From an uncultured Ruminococcus sp. (lineage in GTDB: Bacteria; Bacillota; Clostridia; Oscillospirales; CAG-382): a stretch of 10,657 nucleotides of DNA. The stretch lies in assembly GCA_902783535.1 (NCBI GenBank), contig CACZRJ010000245.1, positions 1 to 10,657 on the forward strand. Reading direction: 5' to 3'. Under the pieces are notes generated by a model, which made no database searches, was not told the DNA's origin, and saw nothing but the letters and a program-made list of their open reading frames with translations. Positions 1 through 6,053 of this stretch are shown piece by piece. Each line of letters starts with the position of its first letter. Within the stretch, counting starts at the first letter, position 1. A program made the translations under genes and the position numbers.

Positions 1-1
1 C

Positions 2-1309
2 GATTCCGCGATCTCCAGACTGAATATCAGGACCGGCGACGAAGTCGAGATCCTGTGCGATTCCGTCAAGCAGATGGAGCAGGACATTAACACCTATATC
101 ACGGATCTGACCGCCGTCACTGCGGAAAGGGAACGGATCGGCGCTGAACTGAACGTCGCTACACAGATCCAGGCGGACATGCTGCCGCGTATTTTCCCGC
201 CGTTCCCGGATCGGAAGGAGTTCGACATTTATGCGACGATGACGCCCGCGAAGGAAGTCGGAGGAGACTTCTACGATTTCTTCCTGATCGATGACGATCA
301 TATCGCGCTTGTCATGGCGGACGTTTCCGGCAAGGGCGTTCCGGCAGCGCTGTTCATGGTCATTGCGAAAACGCTGATCAAGAACCACGCGCAGGCGGGA
401 GGAACCCCGTCCGAGATCCTGCACAACGTGAATGATCAGTTGTGCGAAGGAAACGAAGCGGAGCTGTTCGTGACCGTCTGGCTTGCCATCGTCGAATTGT
501 CGACCGGAAAAGGACTTGCGGCCAATGCGGGACATGAGCATCCCGCGATCCGACGCGCAGGCGGAGAATATGAACTTTCCGTTTACCGTCATTCGCCGGC
601 CGTTGCCACGATGAGCGGAATGCGGTTCAGAGAACACGAATTCCAGTTGAATCCCGGTGACAGTCTGTTCGTGTATACGGACGGCGTGCCGGAAGCTTCG
701 GACAAGGACTACCAGCTCTTCAATACCGACAGGATGCTTGCGGCGCTCAACCGCGATCCTTCCGCTCCTCCGAAGAAACTTCTGGACAATGTGCGGAGGG
801 AGATCGACAGCTTCGTCGGCGATGCGGACCAGTTCGACGATATCACCATGATGTGTTTCAGCTATGCGGGGAAAAGAAAACCTGAACCGTCTGACGAGCT
901 GACGCTCGATGCGACGGTTGATAACCTGGATGACATGATTGCATTCATAGACGAGCGTCTGGAAAAGCTCGGCTGCGAGCCCTCGGTAAAAATGCAGATC
1001 GATGTTTCGGCGGAAGAACTCTTCGTCAACATCGCGAACTACGCATATGCACCGGGGACCGGAAAAGCGACGGTCAGATTCGAGCATCTTGACGACCCGT
1101 GCCGCGCCGCCATCACGTTCATCGATTCGGGACTCGAATTCAATCCGCTTGCCAAACCCGACCCGGACCTGTCTCTGTCGGTTGAAGACCGTCCGATCGG
1201 AGGGCTCGGCATTTTCATGGCAAAGAGTTATATGGACCGGATCACTTATGAGCGTAAGGACGGGAAGAATGTTCTCCGGATCGAAAAGGCTCTGAAAGCT
1301 GCAGATTGA
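2..1309 (+). CDS. HAMP-linked SpoIIE-type PP2C phosphatase with C-terminal HATPase domain (5' partial)
   Basis: The reading frame is open from base 2, so the gene begins outside the window; the ATG at 74 is internal. The first ~50 visible residues (TGDEVE, then a helix ending ITDLTAVTAERERIGAEL) look like the end of a HAMP domain and its coiled linker, so the missing part probably carries membrane segments and a sensor domain. A PP2C/SpoIIE serine phosphatase domain follows. Its metal-site motifs are GGDFYD (from 260), MADVSGKG (from 314), YTDG (from 674) and DDITMM near 837. The last ~140 residues form an RsbW-like HATPase: an N-box with EELFVNIANYA (from 1013), DSGLEFNP and GGLGIFMAKS. Such proteins usually act in partner switching, dephosphorylating an anti-sigma-factor antagonist; the ATPase half may phosphorylate the same protein. 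No target is visible here. It is convergent with the metabolic operon and probably unrelated to it. Family call is firm; the signal sensed is unknown. Confidence 0.9.
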   Translation, partial: DSAISRLNIRTGDEVEILCDSVKQMEQDINTYITDLTAVTAERERIGAELNVATQIQADMLPRIFPPFPDRKEFDIYATMTPAKEVGGDFYDFFLIDDDHIALVMADVSGKGVPAALFMVIAKTLIKNHAQAGGTPSEILHNVNDQLCEGNEAELFVTVWLAIVELSTGKGLAANAGHEHPAIRRAGGEYELSVYRHSPAVATMSGMRFREHEFQLNPGDSLFVYTDGVPEASDKDYQLFNTDRMLAALNRDPSAPPKKLLDNVRREIDSFVGDADQFDDITMMCFSYAGKRKPEPSDELTLDATVDNLDDMIAFIDERLEKLGCEPSVKMQIDVSAEELFVNIANYAYAPGTGKATVRFEHLDDPCRAAITFIDSGLEFNPLAKPDPDLSLSVEDRPIGGLGIFMAKSYMDRITYERKDGKNVLRIEKALKAAD

Positions 1310-1352
1310 CAAATATCTGTCCGGAACACGCAGACGTTCAGATACCGTTTTG

Positions 1353-1403
1353 AAAAATACAGAAGACGATGCTCCCGTTTGGGGTTGCATCGTCTTCTGT
1401 TTT
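1353..1403. terminator. Probable bidirectional intrinsic terminator
   Basis: A perfect 14-bp inverted repeat (ACAGAAGACGATGC at 1359-1372 and its complement at 1387-1400) encloses a 14-nt loop. On the + strand it ends in TTTT (1400-1403). On the - strand it is followed, after one base, by five T (A-run at 1353-1357). It lies 50 nt after the stop of the phosphatase gene and about 290 nt beyond the end of ilvE, so it can stop both convergent transcripts. The U-tracts are short. Confidence 0.75.
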
Positions 1404-1428
1404 GACGTTTTCAATTTACAGATGAAGA

Positions 1429-1454
1429 GCGCGCCGGCCTTTCGGCCGGCGTGT
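1429..1454. other. GC-rich hairpin in the convergent intergenic region
   Basis: CGCCGGCC (1432-1439), a TTTC loop and GGCCGGCG (1444-1451) form a perfect 8-bp stem, extendable to about 11 bp with G-T pairs. No T-run follows on either strand, so it is not a canonical terminator. It may be a backup transcript 3'-end structure. Its role is unknown. Confidence 0.45.
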
Positions 1455-1599
1455 GTAACTGATGACCGGGATTGAAAACTCATCGTCATTTTTGTCGTTG
1501 ACATAAGACTGAAGGCAATCGATTGCGTCGGGACGCCCGCGGAGGATCTCCACAATGTCAAAATAGCTGGAAATTGCATGTCAAATTTGCTGGCCAAGA

Positions 1600-1665
1600 G
1601 AAGACCGCGCCGTCGTTTTCAAATGAACGATTGTCAACAGCACGGTCTTCCTTTTTCGTCTTTTT
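1600..1665 (+). terminator. Weak terminator-like hairpin with T-runs
   Basis: GAAGACCG (1600-1607) pairs with CGGTCTTC (1643-1650). The 35-nt interval contains a small inner stem (TCGTT at 1613-1617 with AACGA at 1626-1630). T-runs at 1652-1656 and 1661-1665 follow on the + strand; no U-tract follows on the - strand. It may be a second stop for transcripts coming from the phosphatase side, protecting the end of the opposing operon. Between 1455 and 1599 I see no gene and no complete promoter. Confidence 0.35.
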
Positions 1666-1692
1666 CTCAATCGGGAACGGAAATCTCCGGAT

Positions 1693-2760
1693 TCAGACCT
1701 GAACTCTCCAGCCATTCGGGTCCGGAAGAAGTCCGTACTGGATCCCGGTGATCTCGTCGTACAGTTTTTGCGTGACCTCGCCGATCTTTCCATCGCCGAT
1801 GGTAATGATCTCATCTTTGAAACGAAGCCTTCCGACGGGGGAGATTACGGCCGCGGTCCCGGTTCCGAACACCTCTTCCAAACGGCCGCTGTGCGCTGCC
1901 TCCAGCAGTTCGTCGGCGCTGATCCTGCGTTCTTCGACCTCCATGCCCCATTGTCTTGCCAGCTGCAGGACGGTGTTCCGCGTCACGCCGGGCAGGATGC
2001 TTCCGTTGAGCGCCGGCGTCAGAATTTTGCCGTCGATCTTAAAGAAAATATTCATGGCGCCGACTTCCTCGATGTATTTCCGCTCGACGCCGTCCAGCCA
2101 CAGGACCTGGGAGAATCCGCCGTCGTGTGCTTTCACCTGAGCGATCAGGGAGGCCGCGTAGTTTCCACCTGTTTTCGCGAAACCGATGCCGCCGCGCACG
2201 GCGCGAACATATTCGTCCTCGATCCAGATGCCGACGGGAGCCAGCCCGCTCGCGTAGTAAGCGCCGCTCGGAGAGAGGATGATAAAGAAAAGATAGGTTT
2301 TCGAAGGCGCGACGCCGAGGAATTCATCCGTGGCGATGATGAACGGACGGACGTACAGGGAAGTGCCCGGATCCGTCGGTATCCAGTCGCGGTCGACATC
2401 GACGACCGCTTTGACGGCCTGAACGAAGTCTTCCTCGGGGATCCGGGGGATACAGAGCCTGTCGTTGGAAGCGTTGGCGCGTTTCGCGTTCATGTCCGGA
2501 CGGAAGAGATACGCGTTTCCGTCTTTTCCGGCGTATGCTTTGAGCCCTTCGAACATCTCCTGGCCGTAGTGGAACACCATTGCCGCGGGAGAGAGAGAGA
2601 CTCTGTCGAACGGTACGACGCGGGCGTCATGCCATCCTCTGCCTTCCGTGTAGTTCATCACGAACATGTGATCCGTAAAGATGTGGCCGAATCCGAGCTT
2701 TTCGCCTTTTTGCGGTTTCTGCTTTGGATGATCGGTCTTTTCGATGCGAATGTTCAGCAT
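1693..2760 (-). CDS. ilvE: Branched-chain amino acid aminotransferase (BCAT, class IV PLP enzyme)
   Basis: 355 aa, the usual length for type II BCATs. It interconverts valine, leucine and isoleucine with their 2-oxoacids using glutamate/2-oxoglutarate, with PLP as cofactor, in the cytoplasm. Family marks in order: FHYGQEMFEGLKAY (63-76), RPDMNAKRAN (87-96), the PLP lysine region GGIGFAKTGGNYAAS with Lys196, EEVGAMNIFF (231-240), and FGTGTAAVISPVG (298-310), which contacts the cofactor phosphate in relatives. The ATG at 2760 follows the stop of the oxoacid oxidoreductase gamma gene by 3 nt, with a GGAAAGGA ribosome site inside the end of that gene. It is the last gene of the operon, matching its place as last step of amino acid synthesis from oxoacids. 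In the reverse direction it would start catabolism; the T-box argues for synthesis. Confidence 0.93.
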   Translation of the reverse strand: MLNIRIEKTDHPKQKPQKGEKLGFGHIFTDHMFVMNYTEGRGWHDARVVPFDRVSLSPAAMVFHYGQEMFEGLKAYAGKDGNAYLFRPDMNAKRANASNDRLCIPRIPEEDFVQAVKAVVDVDRDWIPTDPGTSLYVRPFIIATDEFLGVAPSKTYLFFIILSPSGAYYASGLAPVGIWIEDEYVRAVRGGIGFAKTGGNYAASLIAQVKAHDGGFSQVLWLDGVERKYIEEVGAMNIFFKIDGKILTPALNGSILPGVTRNTVLQLARQWGMEVEERRISADELLEAAHSGRLEEVFGTGTAAVISPVGRLRFKDEIITIGDGKIGEVTQKLYDEITGIQYGLLPDPNGWRVQV

Positions 2761-2763
2761 GAT

Positions 2764-3312
2764 TCATTTCCTTTCCGTAAAGTATTCATAGCCGGCCTTC
2801 ACGGCCGTGAGGTTGGCCCCGAGCAGATCGGCGTGTTTCGCGGAGACGACTTTTTTCAAGCCTTCCTCGAAATCGTCGAACCGGACCATCCCGGTCTCTC
2901 TGATCATCTTTCCGACCAGGATCATGTTTGCCAGCGTATGAAGTCCGAGCTCGCCGGCCATTTTCGTGGCGGGGACATAGAACGCTTCGACGTCGGTCCT
3001 TGAAACCTGCTTTTCGATCATGGAACTGTCGATGAATATTTTAGCGCCTTTTTTTGCGGCGTGCTCGTATTTTTCAAGACTCGGCAGGTTCATCACCGTC
3101 AGAACGTCCGGCGAAGAGACGATGGGAGACCCGACCGGAGTGTCCGAAAGGATGACCGAGCAGTTCGCGGTCCCGCCGCGCATTTCCGGTCCGTAGGACG
3201 GAAGCCAGCTGACCTGCTTACCTTCCAGCAGTCCTTTGTATGCAAGACATTTTCCGGCGAACAGAACGCCCTGTCCTCCGAATCCTGCGATCAGTATCTG
3301 AACGGTCGCCAT
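2764..3312 (-). CDS. 2-oxoacid:ferredoxin oxidoreductase, gamma subunit (VOR/KOR type)
   Basis: 182 aa, typical for a separate gamma subunit of CoA-dependent 2-oxoacid:ferredoxin oxidoreductases. The N-terminus has the glycine-rich GFGGQGV motif (10-16), followed by YGPEMRGGTANCSV (40-53) and PDVLTVMN (68-75), all hallmarks of the family. With alpha, beta and the delta ferredoxin it forms the complex that converts a 2-oxoacid plus CoA to acyl-CoA, CO2 and reduced ferredoxin, or the reverse. The start lies 1 nt after the beta-subunit stop; its GAGGAGGTGA ribosome site is formed by the last beta codons, so translation is probably coupled. Substrate cannot be read from this subunit; branched-chain specificity is inferred from neighbouring vorB-like and ilvE genes. 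Some naming schemes call it VorC or KorC. Confidence 0.9.
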   Translation of the reverse strand: MATVQILIAGFGGQGVLFAGKCLAYKGLLEGKQVSWLPSYGPEMRGGTANCSVILSDTPVGSPIVSSPDVLTVMNLPSLEKYEHAAKKGAKIFIDSSMIEKQVSRTDVEAFYVPATKMAGELGLHTLANMILVGKMIRETGMVRFDDFEEGLKKVVSAKHADLLGANLTAVKAGYEYFTERK

Positions 3313-3313
3313 C

Positions 3314-4063
3314 TCACTTCACCTCCTCAGCGGTGCGGTCTTTGAACACCCCGAGCGGATAATACGGGATCATGTTTTCCTCGACCCAGCGAAGCGCGTT
3401 CTGCGGAGTCATGCCCCAGTTCGTCGGGCAGGAGGACACGACTTCGACGAGCGAGAATCCGCGTCCGTTGATCTGGTTTTCAAATGCTTTCCGGATCGCT
3501 TTTCCCGCGTTTCTGACGTTTTTCACATTGTTGACGGCCACCCGCTCGATATATGCCGGTCCGTCGAGCTGGCTCAGCATTTCGCAGACGCGGATGGGAT
3601 ATCCGACGGTTTTCACGTCTCTGCCGTAGGGAGACGTCTGCGTGACCTGACCGGGCAGGGAAGTCGGCGCCATCTGGCCGCCCGTCATGCCGTAAATGGC
3701 ATTGTTGACGAAGATCACCGTGATGTTCTCGTTGCGCGTCGCGCTGTGAACGGTCTCCGCCATGCCGATGGAGGCGAGGTCGCCGTCGCCCTGATAGGTG
3801 AAAACGATCCTGTCGGGCATCGCCCGCTTGAGTCCCGTCGCAACGGCAGGCGCGCGGCCGTGCGCCGCTTCCACCATGTCGCATGCGAAATAATTGTAGG
3901 CCATGACGGCGCATCCGACCGGCGCGACCCCGACGGTGACGCCTTCGATCCCGAGTCCGTCGATGGCTTCGGCCACCAGACGGTGGATGATGCCGTGCGT
4001 GCATCCGGGACAGTAATGGAACGGCGCGTCGGTCAATGATTTCGGTTTTTCAAATACGGTCAT
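3314..4063 (-). CDS. 2-oxoacid:ferredoxin oxidoreductase, TPP-binding beta subunit (VOR type)
   Basis: 249 aa. It carries the thiamine diphosphate site of the complex: CPGCTHG (18-24) and VAPVGC (46-51), then the TPP/Mg motif beginning QGDGDLASIG (91-100) and closing with VNNAIYGMTGGQMAP (119-133). The NNAIYGMTGGQ string is common to VOR, KOR and related oxidoreductases, so it does not settle the substrate. The C-terminus includes SLVEVVSSCPTNWG, also usual for the family. The start follows the alpha stop by 6 nt, and an AGGAGGTGA ribosome site overlaps the last alpha codons. 2-Oxoglutarate oxidoreductase beta (KorB) is the main alternative. The gene partners favour 2-oxoisovalerate and other branched 2-oxoacids. 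Confidence 0.9.
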   Translation of the reverse strand: MTVFEKPKSLTDAPFHYCPGCTHGIIHRLVAEAIDGLGIEGVTVGVAPVGCAVMAYNYFACDMVEAAHGRAPAVATGLKRAMPDRIVFTYQGDGDLASIGMAETVHSATRNENITVIFVNNAIYGMTGGQMAPTSLPGQVTQTSPYGRDVKTVGYPIRVCEMLSQLDGPAYIERVAVNNVKNVRNAGKAIRKAFENQINGRGFSLVEVVSSCPTNWGMTPQNALRWVEENMIPYYPLGVFKDRTAEEVK

Positions 4064-4069
4064 CGTGAT

Positions 4070-5125
4070 TCACCTCCTGTTCGCGGAGCGGATGCTTTCG
4101 AGGACCTGCTCCGGAGTGGGGATCATTCCGCCGACCCGGTTGCACAGGGTGACGGGTCTGGAACAGCGGATCGCGAGCTGAACGTCTTCGATCATCTGAC
4201 CCATGGACAGCTCGACGCTGATGAAATGCTTCGCTTTCTGCGCTGCTTCCGCAAGAGGCTGTTTCGGGAACGGCCAGAGCGTGATCGGACGGATGAGTCC
4301 CGCTTTGATCCCGCTTTCGCGCGCGGCGACGACGGCGTTCTTGCTGACCCTGGCCGCGATGCCGAACGCGACGACGACGATGTCAGCGTCCTCGGCCATA
4401 AAGGATTCCCACATGGGTTCCTTCCGCTCGATCTCCGCGTAGCGTTCGAAACGCGCGAAGTTCAGCTGCTCAAGTTCCTCGGGCACCAGCGACAGGGAAT
4501 TGATGATGTTGTGCCTGCGCTTTCCTTCCGTTCCGGTGACGGCCCAGGGTTTGCCGACGGAGGGCTCGACCGGCGCCGGAAGTTCGACGGGTTCCATCAT
4601 CTGGCCCATCGTTCCGTCTGCGAGCAGCATGCATGTGACGCGGTAGTTGTCGGCCAGATCGAATCCCTTGATCGTCAGATCCGCCATTTCCTGCGCGGAG
4701 GCCGGCGCGAGAACGATCATGCGGTAGTCTCCGTGCCCGCCGCCTCTGGTGGCCTGGAAATAATCCGACTGGGACGGCTGAATGCCGCCGAGTCCGGGGC
4801 CGCCGCGCTGTACGTTGACGACCAGCGCGGGCAGATCGCTTCCCGCCAGATAGCTCAGGCCTTCTCCTTTCAGGGAGATGCCGGGGCTGGAGGAACTTGT
4901 CATGACCCGTTTGCCTGCGCTGGCGACGCCGTAGACCATGTTGATCGCGGCGATCTCGCTTTCCGCCTGCAGGAAGCAGCCGCCGATCTTCGGCATGCGT
5001 TTGGCAAGGTAGGCGGCGATTTCCGTCTGCGGGGTGATCGGGTATCCGAAGTAGTGGCGGCATCCGGCGAGGATCGCCGCCTCGGCGATGGCTTCGTTGC
5101 CTTTCATCAATACTTTTTCTGCCAT
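4070..5125 (-). CDS. vorB: 2-oxoacid:ferredoxin oxidoreductase alpha subunit, VorB-like
   Basis: 351 aa, the normal length of the clostridial VorB (3-methyl-2-oxobutanoate dehydrogenase subunit) group. The pyrimidine-binding half has GYPITPQTEI (27-36), QAESEIAAINM (53-63), TSSSSPGISLKGEGL (76-90) and VQRGGPGLGG (105-114). The second, transketolase-C-like half starts near 248 (DIVVVAFG) and ends with VGGMIPTPEQVL. The frame stays open to an ATG at 5320, but that stretch overlaps the ferredoxin gene out of frame. The ATG at 5125 has GGAAAGGAG 6 nt upstream and gives the family N-terminus MAEKVLMKGNEA, so I chose it. It works with the beta, gamma and delta products encoded beside it. KorA-type 2-oxoglutarate activity is the alternative; operon partners favour branched-chain substrates. 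Confidence 0.9.
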   Translation of the reverse strand: MAEKVLMKGNEAIAEAAILAGCRHYFGYPITPQTEIAAYLAKRMPKIGGCFLQAESEIAAINMVYGVASAGKRVMTSSSSPGISLKGEGLSYLAGSDLPALVVNVQRGGPGLGGIQPSQSDYFQATRGGGHGDYRMIVLAPASAQEMADLTIKGFDLADNYRVTCMLLADGTMGQMMEPVELPAPVEPSVGKPWAVTGTEGKRRHNIINSLSLVPEELEQLNFARFERYAEIERKEPMWESFMAEDADIVVVAFGIAARVSKNAVVAARESGIKAGLIRPITLWPFPKQPLAEAAQKAKHFISVELSMGQMIEDVQLAIRCSRPVTLCNRVGGMIPTPEQVLESIRSANRR

Positions 5126-5131
5126 ACCGTT

Positions 5132-5140
5132 CTCCTTTCC
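5132..5140 (-). promoter_or_regulatory. Ribosome binding site that fixes the vorB start
   Basis: GGAAAGGAG on the minus strand sits 6 nt before the ATG at 5125 and just after the ferredoxin stop (5143-5145). It supports the short start over the upstream in-frame ATG at 5320, which would lie inside the ferredoxin gene. Confidence 0.8.
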
Positions 5141-5142
5141 GG

Positions 5143-5349
5143 TCACTTTTCGACCGTGATCACGCAGTCCGGGCACATGGTCGCGCAGAAGGCGCATCCG
5201 ATGCACTGAGACGGGTCGGTGATCTCGGCCGGGGAATGACCCTTTTTGTTCAGCTTGTCTTTTGACAGCGCGATGATCTTTTTCGGACAGGCGTCCACGC
5301 AAAGGCCGCAGCCCTTGCACAGATCCGTCATAAACGTGACCTTCGGCAT
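5143..5349 (-). CDS. 2x[4Fe-4S] ferredoxin-type delta subunit of the oxoacid oxidoreductase
   Basis: 68 aa. Two classic cluster motifs are complete: C11-x2-C14-x2-C17-x3-C21-P and C49-x2-C52-x2-C55-x3-C59-P. An additional cysteine, C62, follows the second motif. This small subunit carries electrons between the TPP centre and external ferredoxin in four-subunit 2-oxoacid oxidoreductases. The ATG at 5349 has an AAGGAG ribosome site. The gene begins 11 nt after the P-loop ATPase gene and ends 17 nt before vorB, the standard delta-alpha-beta-gamma order. It could in principle act as a free ferredoxin, but size and position argue for a dedicated subunit. Confidence 0.92.
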   Translation of the reverse strand: MPKVTFMTDLCKGCGLCVDACPKKIIALSKDKLNKKGHSPAEITDPSQCIGCAFCATMCPDCVITVEK

Positions 5350-5360
5350 AATTTTTCTCC

Positions 5361-6053
5361 TTATTTTCGATTCATTCTGACTTGGTGTATTTCGTAATAT
5401 TTTTTCTGCAGATCGAGCGGGAAGAGGTCGGGGATCCTGCCTTTCAGCTCTTCGGCGAGAATTCGCTCGGCGCAGGTCATGCAGACGTCCAGTCCGGACA
5501 GCCGGCTCAGTTCGTCCGCCTTCCCGACCGTGCGGAGCACTGCTTCCGGGGTCGTCTCCTCCGCGAGGTTGGAATTGTTGACGATGCCGGTGAACGGGAT
5601 GCCGCCCGCGGCTTCGATCTCCCTCATGACGGACAGAGCGCTGCCTGCGTCCGGCGTCAGCGGCCGGTAGAAATTTGCGACGAACAGCATGTCGTAATCG
5701 TTTTCTTCGAGAATATACGGCGCGTAGCGGCCGAGCGCGAGCGCGCCGCGGTCGTCTCCGCCGACGTCGAGGACCGCGTGGAGCGAACGGTTCTGAACGG
5801 CGCCGTAAAGTTCCTGCGGCAGGGCAGGAAGGTCGACGTTCGAATTGGCGAATTCCGGCGCGATCAGTCTGACGCCGGCCTCGTCGAGTTCCGCTTTGGA
5901 ATCTTTCGTGCGGAAATACGGATTGACGATGTCCAGGTCGCAGACGACCGTATCGAACCCCGTCTTCTTCAGATGCAGAGCATAGTTGACGGCGATGTTC
6001 GTCTTTCCGCTGCCGTAATGTCCTCCGAAGAGGGTGATCCTCCGGGCTGTCAC
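5361..6053 (-). CDS. P-loop ATPase of the CobQ/MinD/ParA-like (SIMIBI) class, function unknown
   Basis: 230 aa, soluble, no membrane segment seen. The N-terminus has a Walker A loop GGHYGSGKTN (10-19) with Lys17 and Thr18. It lacks the extra signature lysine of true ParA/MinD loops (KGGxGKT). Then come CDLDIVNPYFRT (38-49), resembling the Walker A-prime aspartate strand, AVLDVGGDDRGA (93-104) at the Walker B position, and NNSNL (159-163), a possible base-recognition segment. A Cys-x2-Cys pair (C191, C194) lies near the C-terminus. The GTG start overlaps the previous stop by 4 nt (GTGA), so translation is probably coupled. Its place between the acyl-CoA synthetase and the iron-sulfur oxidoreductase suggests a helper role such as cofactor or complex assembly, but nothing here proves it. 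Confidence 0.8.
   Translation of the reverse strand: MTARRITLFGGHYGSGKTNIAVNYALHLKKTGFDTVVCDLDIVNPYFRTKDSKAELDEAGVRLIAPEFANSNVDLPALPQELYGAVQNRSLHAVLDVGGDDRGALALGRYAPYILEENDYDMLFVANFYRPLTPDAGSALSVMREIEAAGGIPFTGIVNNSNLAEETTPEAVLRTVGKADELSRLSGLDVCMTCAERILAEELKGRIPDLFPLDLQKKYYEIHQVRMNRK

Noticed and set aside
1498..1503. TTGACA on the + strand as a possible promoter
   Set aside because: No acceptable -10 at 16-18 nt and no gene downstream on that strand.
1081..1579. Apparent minus-strand open frame from an ATG near 1579 reading through the gap into the phosphatase gene
   Set aside because: No ribosome site, crosses the terminator hairpin, is antisense to a real gene, and the translation resembles no family.
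1768..3003. Long + strand open frame of 411 codons opposite ilvE and the gamma gene
   Set aside because: It is the antisense shadow of two well-recognised minus-strand genes in GC-rich DNA; no domain is recognisable and it crosses both genes and their junction.
4226..5209. Long + strand open frame of 327 codons opposite vorB
   Set aside because: Shadow of vorB and the ferredoxin gene; no recognisable domain or convincing ribosome site.
5126..5320. Longer vorB with an N-terminal extension starting at 5320
   Set aside because: The extra 65 codons are the ferredoxin gene read out of frame; the ATG at 5125 has its own ribosome site and gives the family N-terminus.
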